This document shows, piece by piece, positions 8,083-16,972 of a stretch of 64,000 nucleotides of DNA; position 1 is the stretch's first letter, and each line of letters opens with the position of its first letter. The notes under the pieces are model-generated. The model worked only from the letters and a program-made list of their open reading frames with translations. It made no database searches and was not told where the DNA came from. The stretch comes from JADKFD01 sp050250665 (GTDB lineage Bacteria; Pseudomonadota; Gammaproteobacteria; Xanthomonadales; SZUA-5), in contig JBFWOF010000001.1 in NCBI GenBank assembly GCA_050250665.1, positions 62,001 through 126,000 on the forward strand, in the 5' to 3' direction. The translations under genes were made by a program, and so were the position numbers.

Positions 8083-10041
8083 TCAATGCGCCGTCCAGAT
8101 CACGCTCACGCCCACCGAGCGCTCCTGGGCGAAGGTCGAGAGTTCGTCGGCGGTGGCGTAGTAGTCCTCGTTCAGGGCGTTGCGCAGGTACAGCTGCACG
8201 TCCAGGCTGGGGTTCACGTGAAAGCGCAGGTCCAGATCAAGCACATCGACCGAGGCGCGCTCCACTTCTTCGAATCCAGGTCGGTTCATGCGCCAGCGGT
8301 GGCTGTAGAAGGCGCCCAGGGTGAATCGCGAAAAGTCGTAGCGGGCCTCCAGCGTGGCCGTCAGCGGCGGACTTCCGTACAGCGGATCGCCGGTGAGCAT
8401 GTCCTTGCTGCGCACCAGCGTGCTGCTGCCGCGCAGGGTGAAGTCGGTCGTTGGCGTCCAGGTCAAGGCGGTTTCCACCCCGTGCAGCTTGCCGCGACCA
8501 ATGTTGGTGTAGCCGTTGACGCCGGGCGCGATCGCAAACAGCTGGATCAAATCATCGACATCGGTACGCCAGACATGCACCTCGGCGCCCCAGTCGCCTG
8601 CGTGCCAGGCATAACCCAGATCGACGCCGAAGGAATGCTCCGCGCCCAGGTTCGGATTGCCGACGATTTCGCCCTGCGGGGTGACGCCGGTGAAGAAGCG
8701 CTCTTCCAGCGTGGCGAAGCGATAGCCGCTGGACAGATTCAGAGTCCACAGGCTGGAATCGTTCGGGGTCCAGGCCATGCCGGCGGTGAAGGCTGTGTCC
8801 GAATCGCTGGAATCAGCGCCCGACTGCTTCTGCTTCTGCCAGCTGTGGCGTACGCCGATCTCGGTATTGAGTTCCTCGGAGGCCTGCCAGTCGCTGAGCG
8901 CGAACACCGACCAGTTGTCCTCACTGGCATCGCGCAGGCTGTAGGTGCGGTTGCTCAGGGTATTGCGGGCATCGAAACCGTTGACGTTGCGACGACCGAG
9001 GAACTCAACGCCGATGTTGTGACTGAAATCACCGACGTCAAACACCTGTTGCAGGGTGCCGCCGACATCGGTGCTCTCGATGAAGGCAAAGGTGTCGGCT
9101 GAACCCGGGCGCTGGTTGTAGGTCAGCAGCGATTGGTCGTGTCCATGCAGGCTGACTTCGAAACCGTTGTCGTGCTGCAGGCGCAGCCGGCCCAGGGTGT
9201 GCTCGTCCTTCGGATAGGTGGTGTCGCGCGCCGGGAAGCGACTGTTCGACTTGCCGATGTTCTCGGTGCGCGAAGGGAGTAGCAGCGCGTCCAGATCGAA
9301 GTCACCGATGCGGGTGCGGTATTGCAGGCTGGCGCTGTCGCGCTCGAAACTGGTGTTCAGCGGGGTACCGTTGGCAGCCTGAGTGTCGCCGGCTTGATGG
9401 CGGGACACCCCGACCGAGAAGGAATCGTTACCAAAACCACCCATCAGCGAATACTCGTCCCCGGCACTGGCGTAGGACGCCGCCGCCGTGCCGCCGTCGA
9501 ACCAGCGCGGCTCGATGGAGATGGCACCGCCCAGGGCTCCGGGACCGAAGTGCACGGTCGCCGGTCCGCGGGTCACGCTGATGGCGCCGAGCAGCGAGGG
9601 CTCGACAAAAGACACCGGTACACCGGCACGGCGCTGCGCGGTGACCGGCATGCCGCCGACCAACACCAGGATGCCGTTGCCACCGCTGCCGCGGATGGAG
9701 AAGGTCTCGAAGATCCCGTTCTGACCGGTGGCGCCGATGCCCGGCAGGCGTGTGACCAGATCCTGGAAGTCCGACGGTGACCCGGCTTCGTCCTGCCAGT
9801 GCACGATATTGGTTGCCAGCGCCGACGGCACGTCGGCAGCCGTGCCCTTGGCAGTGACATTCACCGCCTCGCCCAGCCACGGCGATTCACTGCTGCCGCC
9901 AGCCGAGCCCGGTCCCGAGTACTTGCGGTTTTCTGCGGCCTCGGAGCCGGACTCGGCTTCTTCGGCCAGAACCGACATGGGTGCGATGGTGGCGAGGGAC
10001 AACGCCGCAGCGATCAGGCTGCGGGACAAGGATTGCGGCAC
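8083..10041 (-). CDS. TonB-dependent outer-membrane receptor
   Basis: 652 residues from a GTG at 10041; the mRNA has TGGAG 8 bases upstream and the protein then opens with a proper signal peptide (VPQSLSRSLIAAALSLATIA, cleavage near residue 26, VLA-EE). A TonB-box-like EAVNVTAKG precedes a plug domain (about 60-190) with IRGSGGNGILVLVGGMPV and VTRGPATVHFGPGALGGAIS. The rest is a 22-strand-type barrel with GRGKLHGVETALTW and NALNEDYY near the end. Such receptors import metal chelates, cobalamin or sugars using TonB energy. No transporter or regulator is adjacent, so the substrate cannot be named. Confidence 0.92.
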   Translation of the reverse strand: MPQSLSRSLIAAALSLATIAPMSVLAEEAESGSEAAENRKYSGPGSAGGSSESPWLGEAVNVTAKGTAADVPSALATNIVHWQDEAGSPSDFQDLVTRLPGIGATGQNGIFETFSIRGSGGNGILVLVGGMPVTAQRRAGVPVSFVEPSLLGAISVTRGPATVHFGPGALGGAISIEPRWFDGGTAAASYASAGDEYSLMGGFGNDSFSVGVSRHQAGDTQAANGTPLNTSFERDSASLQYRTRIGDFDLDALLLPSRTENIGKSNSRFPARDTTYPKDEHTLGRLRLQHDNGFEVSLHGHDQSLLTYNQRPGSADTFAFIESTDVGGTLQQVFDVGDFSHNIGVEFLGRRNVNGFDARNTLSNRTYSLRDASEDNWSVFALSDWQASEELNTEIGVRHSWQKQKQSGADSSDSDTAFTAGMAWTPNDSSLWTLNLSSGYRFATLEERFFTGVTPQGEIVGNPNLGAEHSFGVDLGYAWHAGDWGAEVHVWRTDVDDLIQLFAIAPGVNGYTNIGRGKLHGVETALTWTPTTDFTLRGSSTLVRSKDMLTGDPLYGSPPLTATLEARYDFSRFTLGAFYSHRWRMNRPGFEEVERASVDVLDLDLRFHVNPSLDVQLYLRNALNEDYYATADELSTFAQERSVGVSVIWTAH

Positions 10042-10763
10042 GGGCAGAGCTCCAGTAGATGCTGCGCCAAGATGGCGTGCAATCCTTGAGTTTAAGCATT
10101 GCGACCTTCTGCGAAATCCACACCAGGTACAGAGTGGCATCCGCCGGAGGTCGGAGGCAGCAATGGCGAACGAGGGCGCCGCGCTGCGGCGCCGCATTGC
10201 CTGGTCCGAAGATCAGCAGCGGCCGCGCAGGCGCGCGTCCCTCCTCGTATCCGCGCCGAGCCGGCATTCCCCTCCAGGTACGCTTTCCACCGTTTGTTCT
10301 GCCGTAGCGCGGCTCCGGCGCGCGTGGGTTTGCTTGGGTGTCAGCGGATCTTCGCGCCGGCGGCCGCGGCTCCGTGGACGGCAAAGCGCCGGGCGCCTCG
10401 CGTATGTGGATTGTGGCTCCATCAAAGCCTGCAGACGCGAAGGACCCGGCCTACGTCAGCCAGGGGCACGGCATGGCCCGCAGGCAGTTCCCGGCCGGAC
10501 CAAATGGCCTGCAATGACACCGAATCCCTGCTGTTGATAGGGTCCAGACTTGTTTGGACGCTTCATCAACACCCTGCCGGGAGCGTCCAGACAAGTCTGG
10601 ACCTACAACAGCCCGCGGCCTTCCCCTGCCCACTGCCCCGTGCCCCGTTTCCCATGCCGCAATGCCCTTTCGCCCCTGGCAATACCGGATCCCACGAAAA
10701 CGACGGAATCTGCGCATCCGCTGCGTTCTAATAGCGGGTCGACTTCTGCGGAGAAACATCAGC
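10042..10763. other. Gene-free spacer between receptor and adaptor genes
   Basis: About 720 bases with no convincing coding frame. It holds a short GC-rich palindrome near 10172-10192 (GGCGCCGC/GCGGCGCC) and the palindromic element at 10541-10603. The divergent promoters of the receptor gene and the MacA-like gene should lie here, but no strong consensus was seen. Confidence 0.6.
10541..10603. repeat. GTCCAGACTTGTCTGGAC-type palindromic element, copy 1
   Basis: Two 21-base arms built on the self-palindrome GTCCAGACTTGTTTGGAC face each other across a 21-base loop; only one mismatch separates the arms. A second copy with longer perfect arms is at 16761-16832. Confidence 0.85.
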
Positions 10764-12230
10764 GTGCGCAATCTGGATCTTGCTGAACTCCCATCTCGCG
10801 GCATTTTGCGCCCGGCGCTGTTTTTCTGCGCGCTGGCGGCTGTCGCGCTTGCCGGCTGTGGTGGCCAGGGCGAGGAGCGCACCGGCTTTCGCACCAGCAA
10901 GATCGATCGCGGCAGCGTGCAGGTATCGATCTCCGCCACTGGCACCCTGCGTGCATTGTCGACCGTGGATGTCGGCACCCAGGTGTCTGGCCAGGTCGAC
11001 AGCGTCGAAGTCGATTTCAACGACAGGGTCAGCAAGGGACAGGTCATTGCCCGCATCGATCCGGCCAACTTCCAGACCCGATTGACCCAGACCGAAGCCG
11101 ACCTGGTCAGCGCCCGGGCCAGTCTGGTCGAGGCCCAGGCTGCGCTGAAGCTGGCGGAGGCCGATCTCAAGCGCAAGCGTGATGTGGCCGCGCGCAAGCT
11201 GATCTCGGCCAGTGAACTGGACATTGCCATTGCCGCGCGTGACCAGGCCGCTGCCCGGGTGGGCTCGGCGCAGGCGGCGGTCAAGCAGCGCGCGGCTGGC
11301 GTGGCCGATGCCGAGCTTGATGTCGAGTACGCGCTGATCCGCTCGCCGGTCGATGGTGTCATCCTGCTGCGCAGCGTCGAGCCTGGCCAGACCGTCGCCG
11401 CGAGCTTCCAGACACCTGTGCTGTTCCGTATCGCGGAGGATCTGACCCGGATGCAGATCGATCTGTCGATCGATGAATCCGATGTCGGCCAGATCCACGA
11501 GGGCCTGCCGGTGAATTTCACGGTGGACGCCTACCCCGACCGCCAGTTCAGGGGCGAGGTGCATCAGGTTCGTCTGTCGGCGACCAATATCGCCAATGTG
11601 GTGACCTATCCGGTGGTGGTCGAGGTCAGCAACCCAGATCTGGCTCTGCTGCCGGGCATGACCGCCAACGCCGAGATCGAGATCGCCCGCCGTACCGATG
11701 TGCTGCGGGTACCCAACGCGGCCTTGCGCTTCAAGCCCGAAGGCATGGAGGCGCCGAGCGCCGGCATGGGCGGCGGCTCCATGGACGAACTCGGACGCAT
11801 AGCAGCCGGACTGTCACTGCGTCCCGAACAGCAGGCAGCGCTCGATCAGGTACTGGGCGCGATGCGTGAACGCATGGCGGCCCGACGCTCGGCGTCCGGT
11901 GGCGGCGGTGCGCCCGCTGGCGGCGCTCCCGGTGCGGGCGGCCCGCCATCCGGCGGACCCACGCCGGAGATGCGCGAGCGCTGGCAGCGCATGTTCCGCG
12001 AGTCGCTGAGCCCCTTCCGCGACACCCTGGATGACACCCAGAAGCAGCAGTGGGATCAGGCCCTGGATCAACTCGGCAAGGCTCGCCGCGTGAACGTGTG
12101 GGTGCTGCGCGACGGCAAGCCCACCGCTGTGCCGTTGCGCGCCGGCGTGTCTGACGGCACTCACACCGAAATCGTCGGTGGTGATATCCAGGCCGACACC
12201 GAGGTGCTGGTCGGGATGCAGCGCTCGTGA
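10764..12230 (+). CDS. MacA-like periplasmic adaptor lipoprotein with a Gly/Pro-rich insertion
   Basis: 488 residues from the GTG at 10764 (GGAG 10 bases upstream). Residues 1-32 are a lipoprotein signal with lipobox LAGC, Cys32. The order beta-barrel, lipoyl and alpha-hairpin (Ala/Arg-rich helices about 100-190) and back through DVEYALIRSPVDGVILLR is that of membrane fusion proteins. It should link the downstream MacB-type ATPase and permease to an outer-membrane channel. Odd: residues about 327-440 are an insertion with helices around a GGGGAPAGGAPGAGG tract before the final strand domain (VNVWVLRDG). No TolC gene is adjacent. Substrate unknown. Confidence 0.88.
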   Translation: MRNLDLAELPSRGILRPALFFCALAAVALAGCGGQGEERTGFRTSKIDRGSVQVSISATGTLRALSTVDVGTQVSGQVDSVEVDFNDRVSKGQVIARIDPANFQTRLTQTEADLVSARASLVEAQAALKLAEADLKRKRDVAARKLISASELDIAIAARDQAAARVGSAQAAVKQRAAGVADAELDVEYALIRSPVDGVILLRSVEPGQTVAASFQTPVLFRIAEDLTRMQIDLSIDESDVGQIHEGLPVNFTVDAYPDRQFRGEVHQVRLSATNIANVVTYPVVVEVSNPDLALLPGMTANAEIEIARRTDVLRVPNAALRFKPEGMEAPSAGMGGGSMDELGRIAAGLSLRPEQQAALDQVLGAMRERMAARRSASGGGGAPAGGAPGAGGPPSGGPTPEMRERWQRMFRESLSPFRDTLDDTQKQQWDQALDQLGKARRVNVWVLRDGKPTAVPLRAGVSDGTHTEIVGGDIQADTEVLVGMQRS

Positions 12231-12247
12231 GTCGGCGCATTCAGCCA

Positions 12248-12522
12248 CTGTGGGAGCGGCTTCAGCCGCGATCCGGCGACCCGCTTCTGTGGGAGCGGCT
12301 TCAGCCGCGATGCCGGAAAGCCACCCAGTTAACCCATCACCACGCGGCGACCTTGAGCCGGCGTCTTTGCGACCCCGGACTTGATCCGGGAGAAGCCATC
12401 CAGAAGCACACTCTCAAGAGCACTGGATTGCTTCGTCACTGCGTTCCTCGCAATGACGCAGCAATGAGTGGTGATCGCGGTGACCGGAACCCCTCTATCG
12501 CGGCTGAAGCCGCTCCCACAGG
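12248..12522. repeat. REP array between MacA-like and MacB-like genes
   Basis: Two direct arms TGTGGGAGCGGCTTCAGCCG (12248-12273, 12287-12312) are followed by one inverted arm (12497-12522). In between (12423-12459) is a single arm of the CTGGATTGCTTCG/CGCAATGACG repeat also seen at 36322 and 63816. The array would lie within the transcript if the three genes form an operon. No gene in 12231-12567. Confidence 0.85.
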
Positions 12523-12567
12523 CGGCTCTTCCACGGCGGCTGGCATCACCAGCGGAGGACGCTACTC

Positions 12568-13248
12568 GTGGTGATTGAACTCCAGCACGTCGGCAAGACC
12601 TATTCCGAAGGCACTCCGGCCGAGGTGGTGGCGCTGCGCGACATCAACCTGCAGGTGGCGGCCGGGGAATTCCTGGCCATCATGGGTCCGTCGGGCTCGG
12701 GCAAGTCCACGCTGATGAACCTGATCGGCTGCCTGGATGTGCCCAGCAGTGGTCGTTGCCTGTGCGATGGTGTCGATGTCGCCAGCCTCGACGCCACTGG
12801 CCGCGCGCGATTGCGGCTGGATAAACTCGGTTTCGTGTTTCAGGGCTTCCATCTGTTGACGCGCATGAGTGCCCTCGACAATGTGATGCTGCCGCTGGCC
12901 TATGCCGGCGTACCGCGGGCCGAGCGTCGCCGCATGGGCGAGGCGGCGCTGAAGGATGTGGGACTGGCCGAGCGCGCGGCTCATCGCCCCAGCGAGCTGT
13001 CTGGAGGCCAGCAGCAGCGCGTGGCCATTGCCCGCGCGCTGATCAATCGCCCGCCGATCCTGCTGGCCGACGAGCCTACCGGTGCACTGGATACCCGCAC
13101 CGGTCATGACATCCTGGCCCTGTTCAAGCGACTGCAGCTGGCCGGCCACACCATCATTCTGATCACTCACGATCCGCAGGTGGCGGAAGCCGCGGACCGC
13201 GTCGTGCATATCCGTGACGGGCAACTGATCGAGGAGCTGGCCGCATGA
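12568..13248 (+). CDS. MacB-type ABC transporter ATP-binding protein
   Basis: 226 residues, GTG start at 12568 with GGAGG 10 bases upstream. Walker A GPSGSGKST is at 40-48, the Q-loop FQGFHLL at 91-97, the signature LSGGQQQ at 144-150 and Walker B ILLADEP at 164-170. It powers the adjacent FtsX-like permease, whose start overlaps this stop as ATGA. The size and the fused-free arrangement match LolD/MacB-N type ATPases. With the upstream MacA-like adaptor it should form a tripartite export or lipoprotein/macrolide-type system; the substrate is not evident. Confidence 0.94.
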   Translation: MVIELQHVGKTYSEGTPAEVVALRDINLQVAAGEFLAIMGPSGSGKSTLMNLIGCLDVPSSGRCLCDGVDVASLDATGRARLRLDKLGFVFQGFHLLTRMSALDNVMLPLAYAGVPRAERRRMGEAALKDVGLAERAAHRPSELSGGQQQRVAIARALINRPPILLADEPTGALDTRTGHDILALFKRLQLAGHTIILITHDPQVAEAADRVVHIRDGQLIEELAA

Positions 13249-14537
13249 ACCGGGAGGAAGTCATCAGCGGTGCCTGGCCCAGGACCGGCAAGCCGCGGCG
13301 CATGGGCTGGTCCGATGTACTGGAAATGGCGCTGTTCGCCGTGCGCGGCAACTGGATGCGCAGCGTGCTCACTGCGCTCGGCGTGATCATTGGCATTGCC
13401 GCGGTGATCGTCATGGTCTCGGTTGGTCAGGGCACCCAGGCCGAGCTCGATCGCACCATCGCCAACCTCGGCAGCAACCGCATCGAAATCTGGGGCGGCA
13501 CCAGCCGCTCCGGCGGTGTCCGCGGCGGCGCTGGCAGCGCCAGCTCACTCACCGATGGCGATATCGAAGCGATCCGTCGCGACATTGCCGAAGTCCAGTA
13601 TGTCGCCGGCCAGATCCGCGGCGGCACCCAGGTGGTCAACGCCGAGGAAAACTGGAACACGCAGTGGATCGGCATTCAGGCCGACTACTTCCCGACCAAT
13701 GGCTGGGAGATCGAACTGGGTTCGCGCTTTGAAGACCGCGATTACAGTTCGGCCGCCAAGCACGTGCTGATCGGCACCACCGTGCGCGACAAGCTGTTCG
13801 GCGCCAGCGATCCGATTGGTGCCAGCATCCGCGTCGGCCGGGTGCCCTTCACGGTCATCGGCGTACTCAAGAGCAAGGGCCAGAGCGGTTGGGGCGGTGA
13901 CCAGGACGATGTGATCATGGTGCCGCTGGAAACCGCCAGACGGCGTCTGGCCGGGCCCATGTCGCTGCCGCCGGGCGCCGTGCAATCGATCTCGGTGGGT
14001 ACCGCCAGCGCCGAAGACCTGGCCCCGGCCGAGCGCCAGATCAACGAACTGCTGCGCCAGCGCCACAAGATTGCTCCCGGCGCCGACGATGATTTCACCG
14101 TGCGCAACCTCACCGAGATCGTGTCGGCACGCACCCAGACCACCCGGTTGATGTCGCTGTTGCTGGGCGCCGTAGCCACGATCTCGCTGATCGTCGGCGG
14201 CATCGGCATCATGAACATCATGCTGGTCTCGGTCACCGAGCGCATCCGCGAAATCGGCCTGCGCATGGCGGTCGGCGCCGGCCCACGCGAGATCCAGCTG
14301 CAGTTCCTGGCCGAAGCCATGCTGATCTCGCTGGCCGGCGGCATCATCGGCATCACGCTCGGGATAGTTGGCACGCTGCTGGCAGCCAGGTTCGGCGCCC
14401 TGCCGATAGAGCTCAATGCGCAGGTCATCGCCCTCGCCACCGGTTTCGCGGTGGCTACCGGTCTGTTCTTCGGTTATTACCCGGCGCGCAAGGCCAGCCG
14501 GCTGGATCCAATCGAGGCCTTGCGGCATCAGGGGTGA
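13245..14537 (+). CDS. MacB-type ABC permease (FtsX family)
   Basis: 430 residues, overlapping the ATPase stop by 4 bases. An N-terminal membrane helix (VLTALGVIIGIAAVIVMVSV) is followed by a large periplasmic MacB-PCD domain (about 70-270), then three helices near the C-terminus (LMSLLLGAVATISLIVGGIG; MLISLAGGIIGITLGIV; IALATGFAVATGLFFGYYPA). It ends in the family motif PARKASRLDPIEALR. The architecture is that of mechanotransmitting MacB rather than a pore. It acts with the two preceding genes at the inner membrane. Confidence 0.94.
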   Translation: MNREEVISGAWPRTGKPRRMGWSDVLEMALFAVRGNWMRSVLTALGVIIGIAAVIVMVSVGQGTQAELDRTIANLGSNRIEIWGGTSRSGGVRGGAGSASSLTDGDIEAIRRDIAEVQYVAGQIRGGTQVVNAEENWNTQWIGIQADYFPTNGWEIELGSRFEDRDYSSAAKHVLIGTTVRDKLFGASDPIGASIRVGRVPFTVIGVLKSKGQSGWGGDQDDVIMVPLETARRRLAGPMSLPPGAVQSISVGTASAEDLAPAERQINELLRQRHKIAPGADDDFTVRNLTEIVSARTQTTRLMSLLLGAVATISLIVGGIGIMNIMLVSVTERIREIGLRMAVGAGPREIQLQFLAEAMLISLAGGIIGITLGIVGTLLAARFGALPIELNAQVIALATGFAVATGLFFGYYPARKASRLDPIEALRHQG

Positions 14538-14540
14538 GGG

Positions 14541-14663
14541 CTGGATGTTGGTTGCTGGATGTTGGTTGCTGGTTGCTGGTTGCTGGTTGTAGGTTGCTGG
14601 TTGCTCTCTGTGGGAGCGGACTCCGTCCGCGATCTAAAAGGGCATCGCGGGTTGTCCGCTGCA
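14541..14663. repeat. GGTTGCT heptad run plus REP arm
   Basis: Bases 14541-14606 are a run of imperfect GGTTGCT/GGATGTT heptads. It is followed by a full REP arm TGTGGGAGCGGACTCCGTCC (14608-14634) and a decayed facing arm (14644-14663). It fills the gap between convergent macB-like and metallo-hydrolase genes. Confidence 0.8.
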
Positions 14664-14693
14664 GAAGCACCTCGCGTCCCGCAGTGGCGTCCC

Positions 14694-15704
14694 TTACCTC
14701 TGCACGATGACATCAGCCTTCGGACAGAAACGCAGGCGCCGTGCTTCGGGGGCGCGCAGGAGCGTCTCGAAGTAGTACTGCAACATGCCGCGGGCACGTT
14801 CGCGCTCGGATTCGGGTACCCAGTCGGCGGTCTGCTGCAGCCATGCATCGCTGCATTCGGCGATGCTGCTTTCGCTGTCGGCGCACACCAGCAGGGCATC
14901 AAAGGCCCTGCGATAACGCGAGTAGTCGTCCCGGTTCAGCACGGGTCCGTGGCCGGGCACCAGCCGCTGGAAGGGCAGATCTTCAAGTCCGGCGAGTGCA
15001 GCCGACCATCGTGACGGGCAGGCGGTATCGAAGAACGGCACCGGCAGCGTGACCAGATCACCGGCCGCAAGGATGCGGGTGCGGCGATCGTATAACCAGA
15101 CATCGCCAGCCGTAACCGCGTGCGTTTCCAGACCCAACCGTACCCGGCGCTCGGCGATGCGCCAGTTGCGCGTGCTGGTCACCGGATAGTCGGGAAACAG
15201 CTTCGAGCCCTCATCGATCAGCGCAAGGTCACCGCGGTAATTGTCCTTGTCCTGTTCGCTGAGCTGCTCACTGGTCAGCATCTGCTCCAGCTGCTTGCGG
15301 TAGTCGGCAAGCCAGGTCTGCATGGCCGTTTCGATCGCAGGGCTGGCGTAGACCCGCACCCACGGACTCTTGAAGCGGATGCGCGCATTGCCGCCCACAT
15401 GATCCAGATGCCAGTGCGAATTGACGATGGCCTCGATGCGCTCGCCGTAGCCGGCGATGAAGTCCTGGATGCGCAGCGTGTGCGCGGCATGACGTCCGCT
15501 ATCGAACACGATCCAGCCGGCCGGTCCGCGAAACAGCACGCTATTGCCGTCGGGCTGCTGGCCGGGCTCGAACTGGCCCGGCAGCACATAGACATGTTCG
15601 GCTACCGGCCGGGGACGAAGCACCGTTTCGGCGTGCAGGCCATACCCTGTGGACAAGGCCAGCAGAGCCAGAACCTGACTGAAGCGAGACAGGCACTTGG
15701 ACAC
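14694..15704 (-). CDS. Exported metallo-beta-lactamase-fold hydrolase
   Basis: 336 residues from a GTG at 15704 (AGAGG 7 bases upstream); an in-frame TTG at 15743 lacks a ribosome site. Residues 1-25 are a Sec signal (LALLALSTGYGLHAE). The zinc motif HWHLDH is at 97-102 in NSHWHLDHVGG, with later AAGDLVTLPVPFFD and LVPGHGPV supplying the remaining metal ligands. The family includes quinoprotein-relay and subclass B3-like periplasmic hydrolases. Substrate unknown; antibiotic hydrolysis is not implied by the sequence. Confidence 0.85.
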   Translation of the reverse strand: MSKCLSRFSQVLALLALSTGYGLHAETVLRPRPVAEHVYVLPGQFEPGQQPDGNSVLFRGPAGWIVFDSGRHAAHTLRIQDFIAGYGERIEAIVNSHWHLDHVGGNARIRFKSPWVRVYASPAIETAMQTWLADYRKQLEQMLTSEQLSEQDKDNYRGDLALIDEGSKLFPDYPVTSTRNWRIAERRVRLGLETHAVTAGDVWLYDRRTRILAAGDLVTLPVPFFDTACPSRWSAALAGLEDLPFQRLVPGHGPVLNRDDYSRYRRAFDALLVCADSESSIAECSDAWLQQTADWVPESERERARGMLQYYFETLLRAPEARRLRFCPKADVIVQR

Positions 15705-15845
15705 GCGGGAACCTCTGGAGGCGGCAGGCAGGTCGGAATTCAAGGATGCCCTGAGTTGAAGCGGCTTGCGTGAGTTTCAGTTCAACAGGGTTGCTGCTTT
15801 CAGTTTTCGCGATCTGCGCCCTGACCGCTATGCTGCACACAGACT

Positions 15846-16649
15846 ATGCAGGGCCAGACACGGATATCCATGACCGAAACAGATCAAGGCAGCACGCGGG
15901 CGGAACCGGACGAAGCCGAAGACGCCGATTTTGACCAGCCGTCCTTTCCCAACGGGCTTTCGCGCCGCGACATTGCCGTCGGGCGGGACTTCTGGCTGGG
16001 CCATGTGCACGCCCGTGGCGGACTGCGCTTCGATGCGCTGGATGGATTCCTCACCGCACTCAGCGTGCTGCCACACCCACCGCGGCCTGATCGATGGATG
16101 GCCCTGGTGCTCGGAGAAGAACTGGCCAGCGCGCGCGCTTCGGAACGCGAGGAAGCCGTGGCCTGGATGTTCCGCATGGCCACCCACGTCGGGCAACGCG
16201 TGCGCCTGGACCCGGCCGAGCACCAGTCCTCGGTGCTGCCCGAATTCGACTTCTTTCCCGCCGACGACGGCGAGACCGAAGAACAGGCCGAACAGCGCAC
16301 CGCCAGATCCTGGTCAGCCGGCGCTGCCAGCGCGCTGGCTCTGGATCCGGCGGGCGTCGAAGACATGATGCGCAACGAGGCCCTGCGCGCCGAACTGGCG
16401 CCCTTTGTGTTGCTGGGACGCGACGGCGATGACGAAGCCCACAGCTACACCCGCAAGGAACGCCTGCGCCTGATGCGCGCCGCCGCCTGGGGCGCCCATC
16501 GTTTGTGGAAGCACTATCAGCCGATCCGCGAAAGCGGCGGCCTGCGCCAGCAACCGGTACGCGTCGCCGATACCCCAGGCCGCAACGATCCCTGCCCCTG
16601 CGGCAGCGGCCGCAAGTTCAAGGTCTGCCACGGAGCGGCAAGGCATTGA
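15846..16649 (+). CDS. YecA/UPF0149 family protein with SEC-C motif
   Basis: 267 residues from ATG 15846 (a second ATG at 15870 is an equally possible start). The UPF0149 domain is recognised from LDGFLTALSVLPHPPRPDRWM and the acidic stretch that follows. The C-terminus is a SEC-C zinc motif, GRNDPCPCGSGRKFKVCHG (about 244-262), the same module that lets SecA bind zinc and contact SecB or ribosomes. Function of the family is not settled; ribosome or translocation association is inferred from the motif. Divergent from the metallo-hydrolase. Confidence 0.85.
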   Translation: MQGQTRISMTETDQGSTRAEPDEAEDADFDQPSFPNGLSRRDIAVGRDFWLGHVHARGGLRFDALDGFLTALSVLPHPPRPDRWMALVLGEELASARASEREEAVAWMFRMATHVGQRVRLDPAEHQSSVLPEFDFFPADDGETEEQAEQRTARSWSAGAASALALDPAGVEDMMRNEALRAELAPFVLLGRDGDDEAHSYTRKERLRLMRAAAWGAHRLWKHYQPIRESGGLRQQPVRVADTPGRNDPCPCGSGRKFKVCHGAARH

Positions 16650-16966
16650 TTGGGTTGCTGGTTGCTGGTTGATGGTTATCGGTGCTGGAAGAGCGAACTC
16701 ACGCGGAGACGCGGAGGGCGCGGAGAAGAGCGAGGCCTGACAGAAACGCGGTTTTTGCAGTTGTAGGTCCAGACTTGTCTGGACGCCATTCCATCATGAG
16801 GGAGAAGCGTCCAGACAAGTCTGGACCTACAAGGGCGCGATTCGCATGTTGAGATGACGGCGTCGCCCGGGCTGCTGCGCGGGCAACGACTCCGCTCTTC
16901 TCCGCGCCCTCCGCGTCTCCGCGTGAATCCGCTCTTTCCAACAACCGACAACCGACAACCAACAAC
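16650..16966. repeat. Nested composite palindrome, ~317 bp
   Basis: Three layers of inverted repeat share one centre. Outer: GGTTGCT-like heptads (16650-16678) face CAACAACCGACAACC (16938-16966), each next to a GGAA(A)GAGCG block. Middle: ~33-bp TCACGCGGAGACGCGGAGGG arms (about 16699-16731 and 16890-16926). Inner: 26-bp perfect arms (16761-16786, 16807-16832) built on GTCCAGACTTGTCTGGAC, the same element as 10541-10603. It lies between convergent genes and contains no credible gene. Confidence 0.85.
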
Positions 16967-16972
16967 CTGAAC

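Noticed and set aside
9728..10537. 269-residue plus-strand frame across the receptor 5' end and spacer
   Set aside because: Arg/Pro-rich shadow overlapping the receptor signal peptide; no ribosome site or domain.
14694..15704. Antibiotic-resistance metallo-beta-lactamase
   Set aside because: HWHLDH and fold fit many exported hydrolases; length and surrounding residues do not single out subclass B3.
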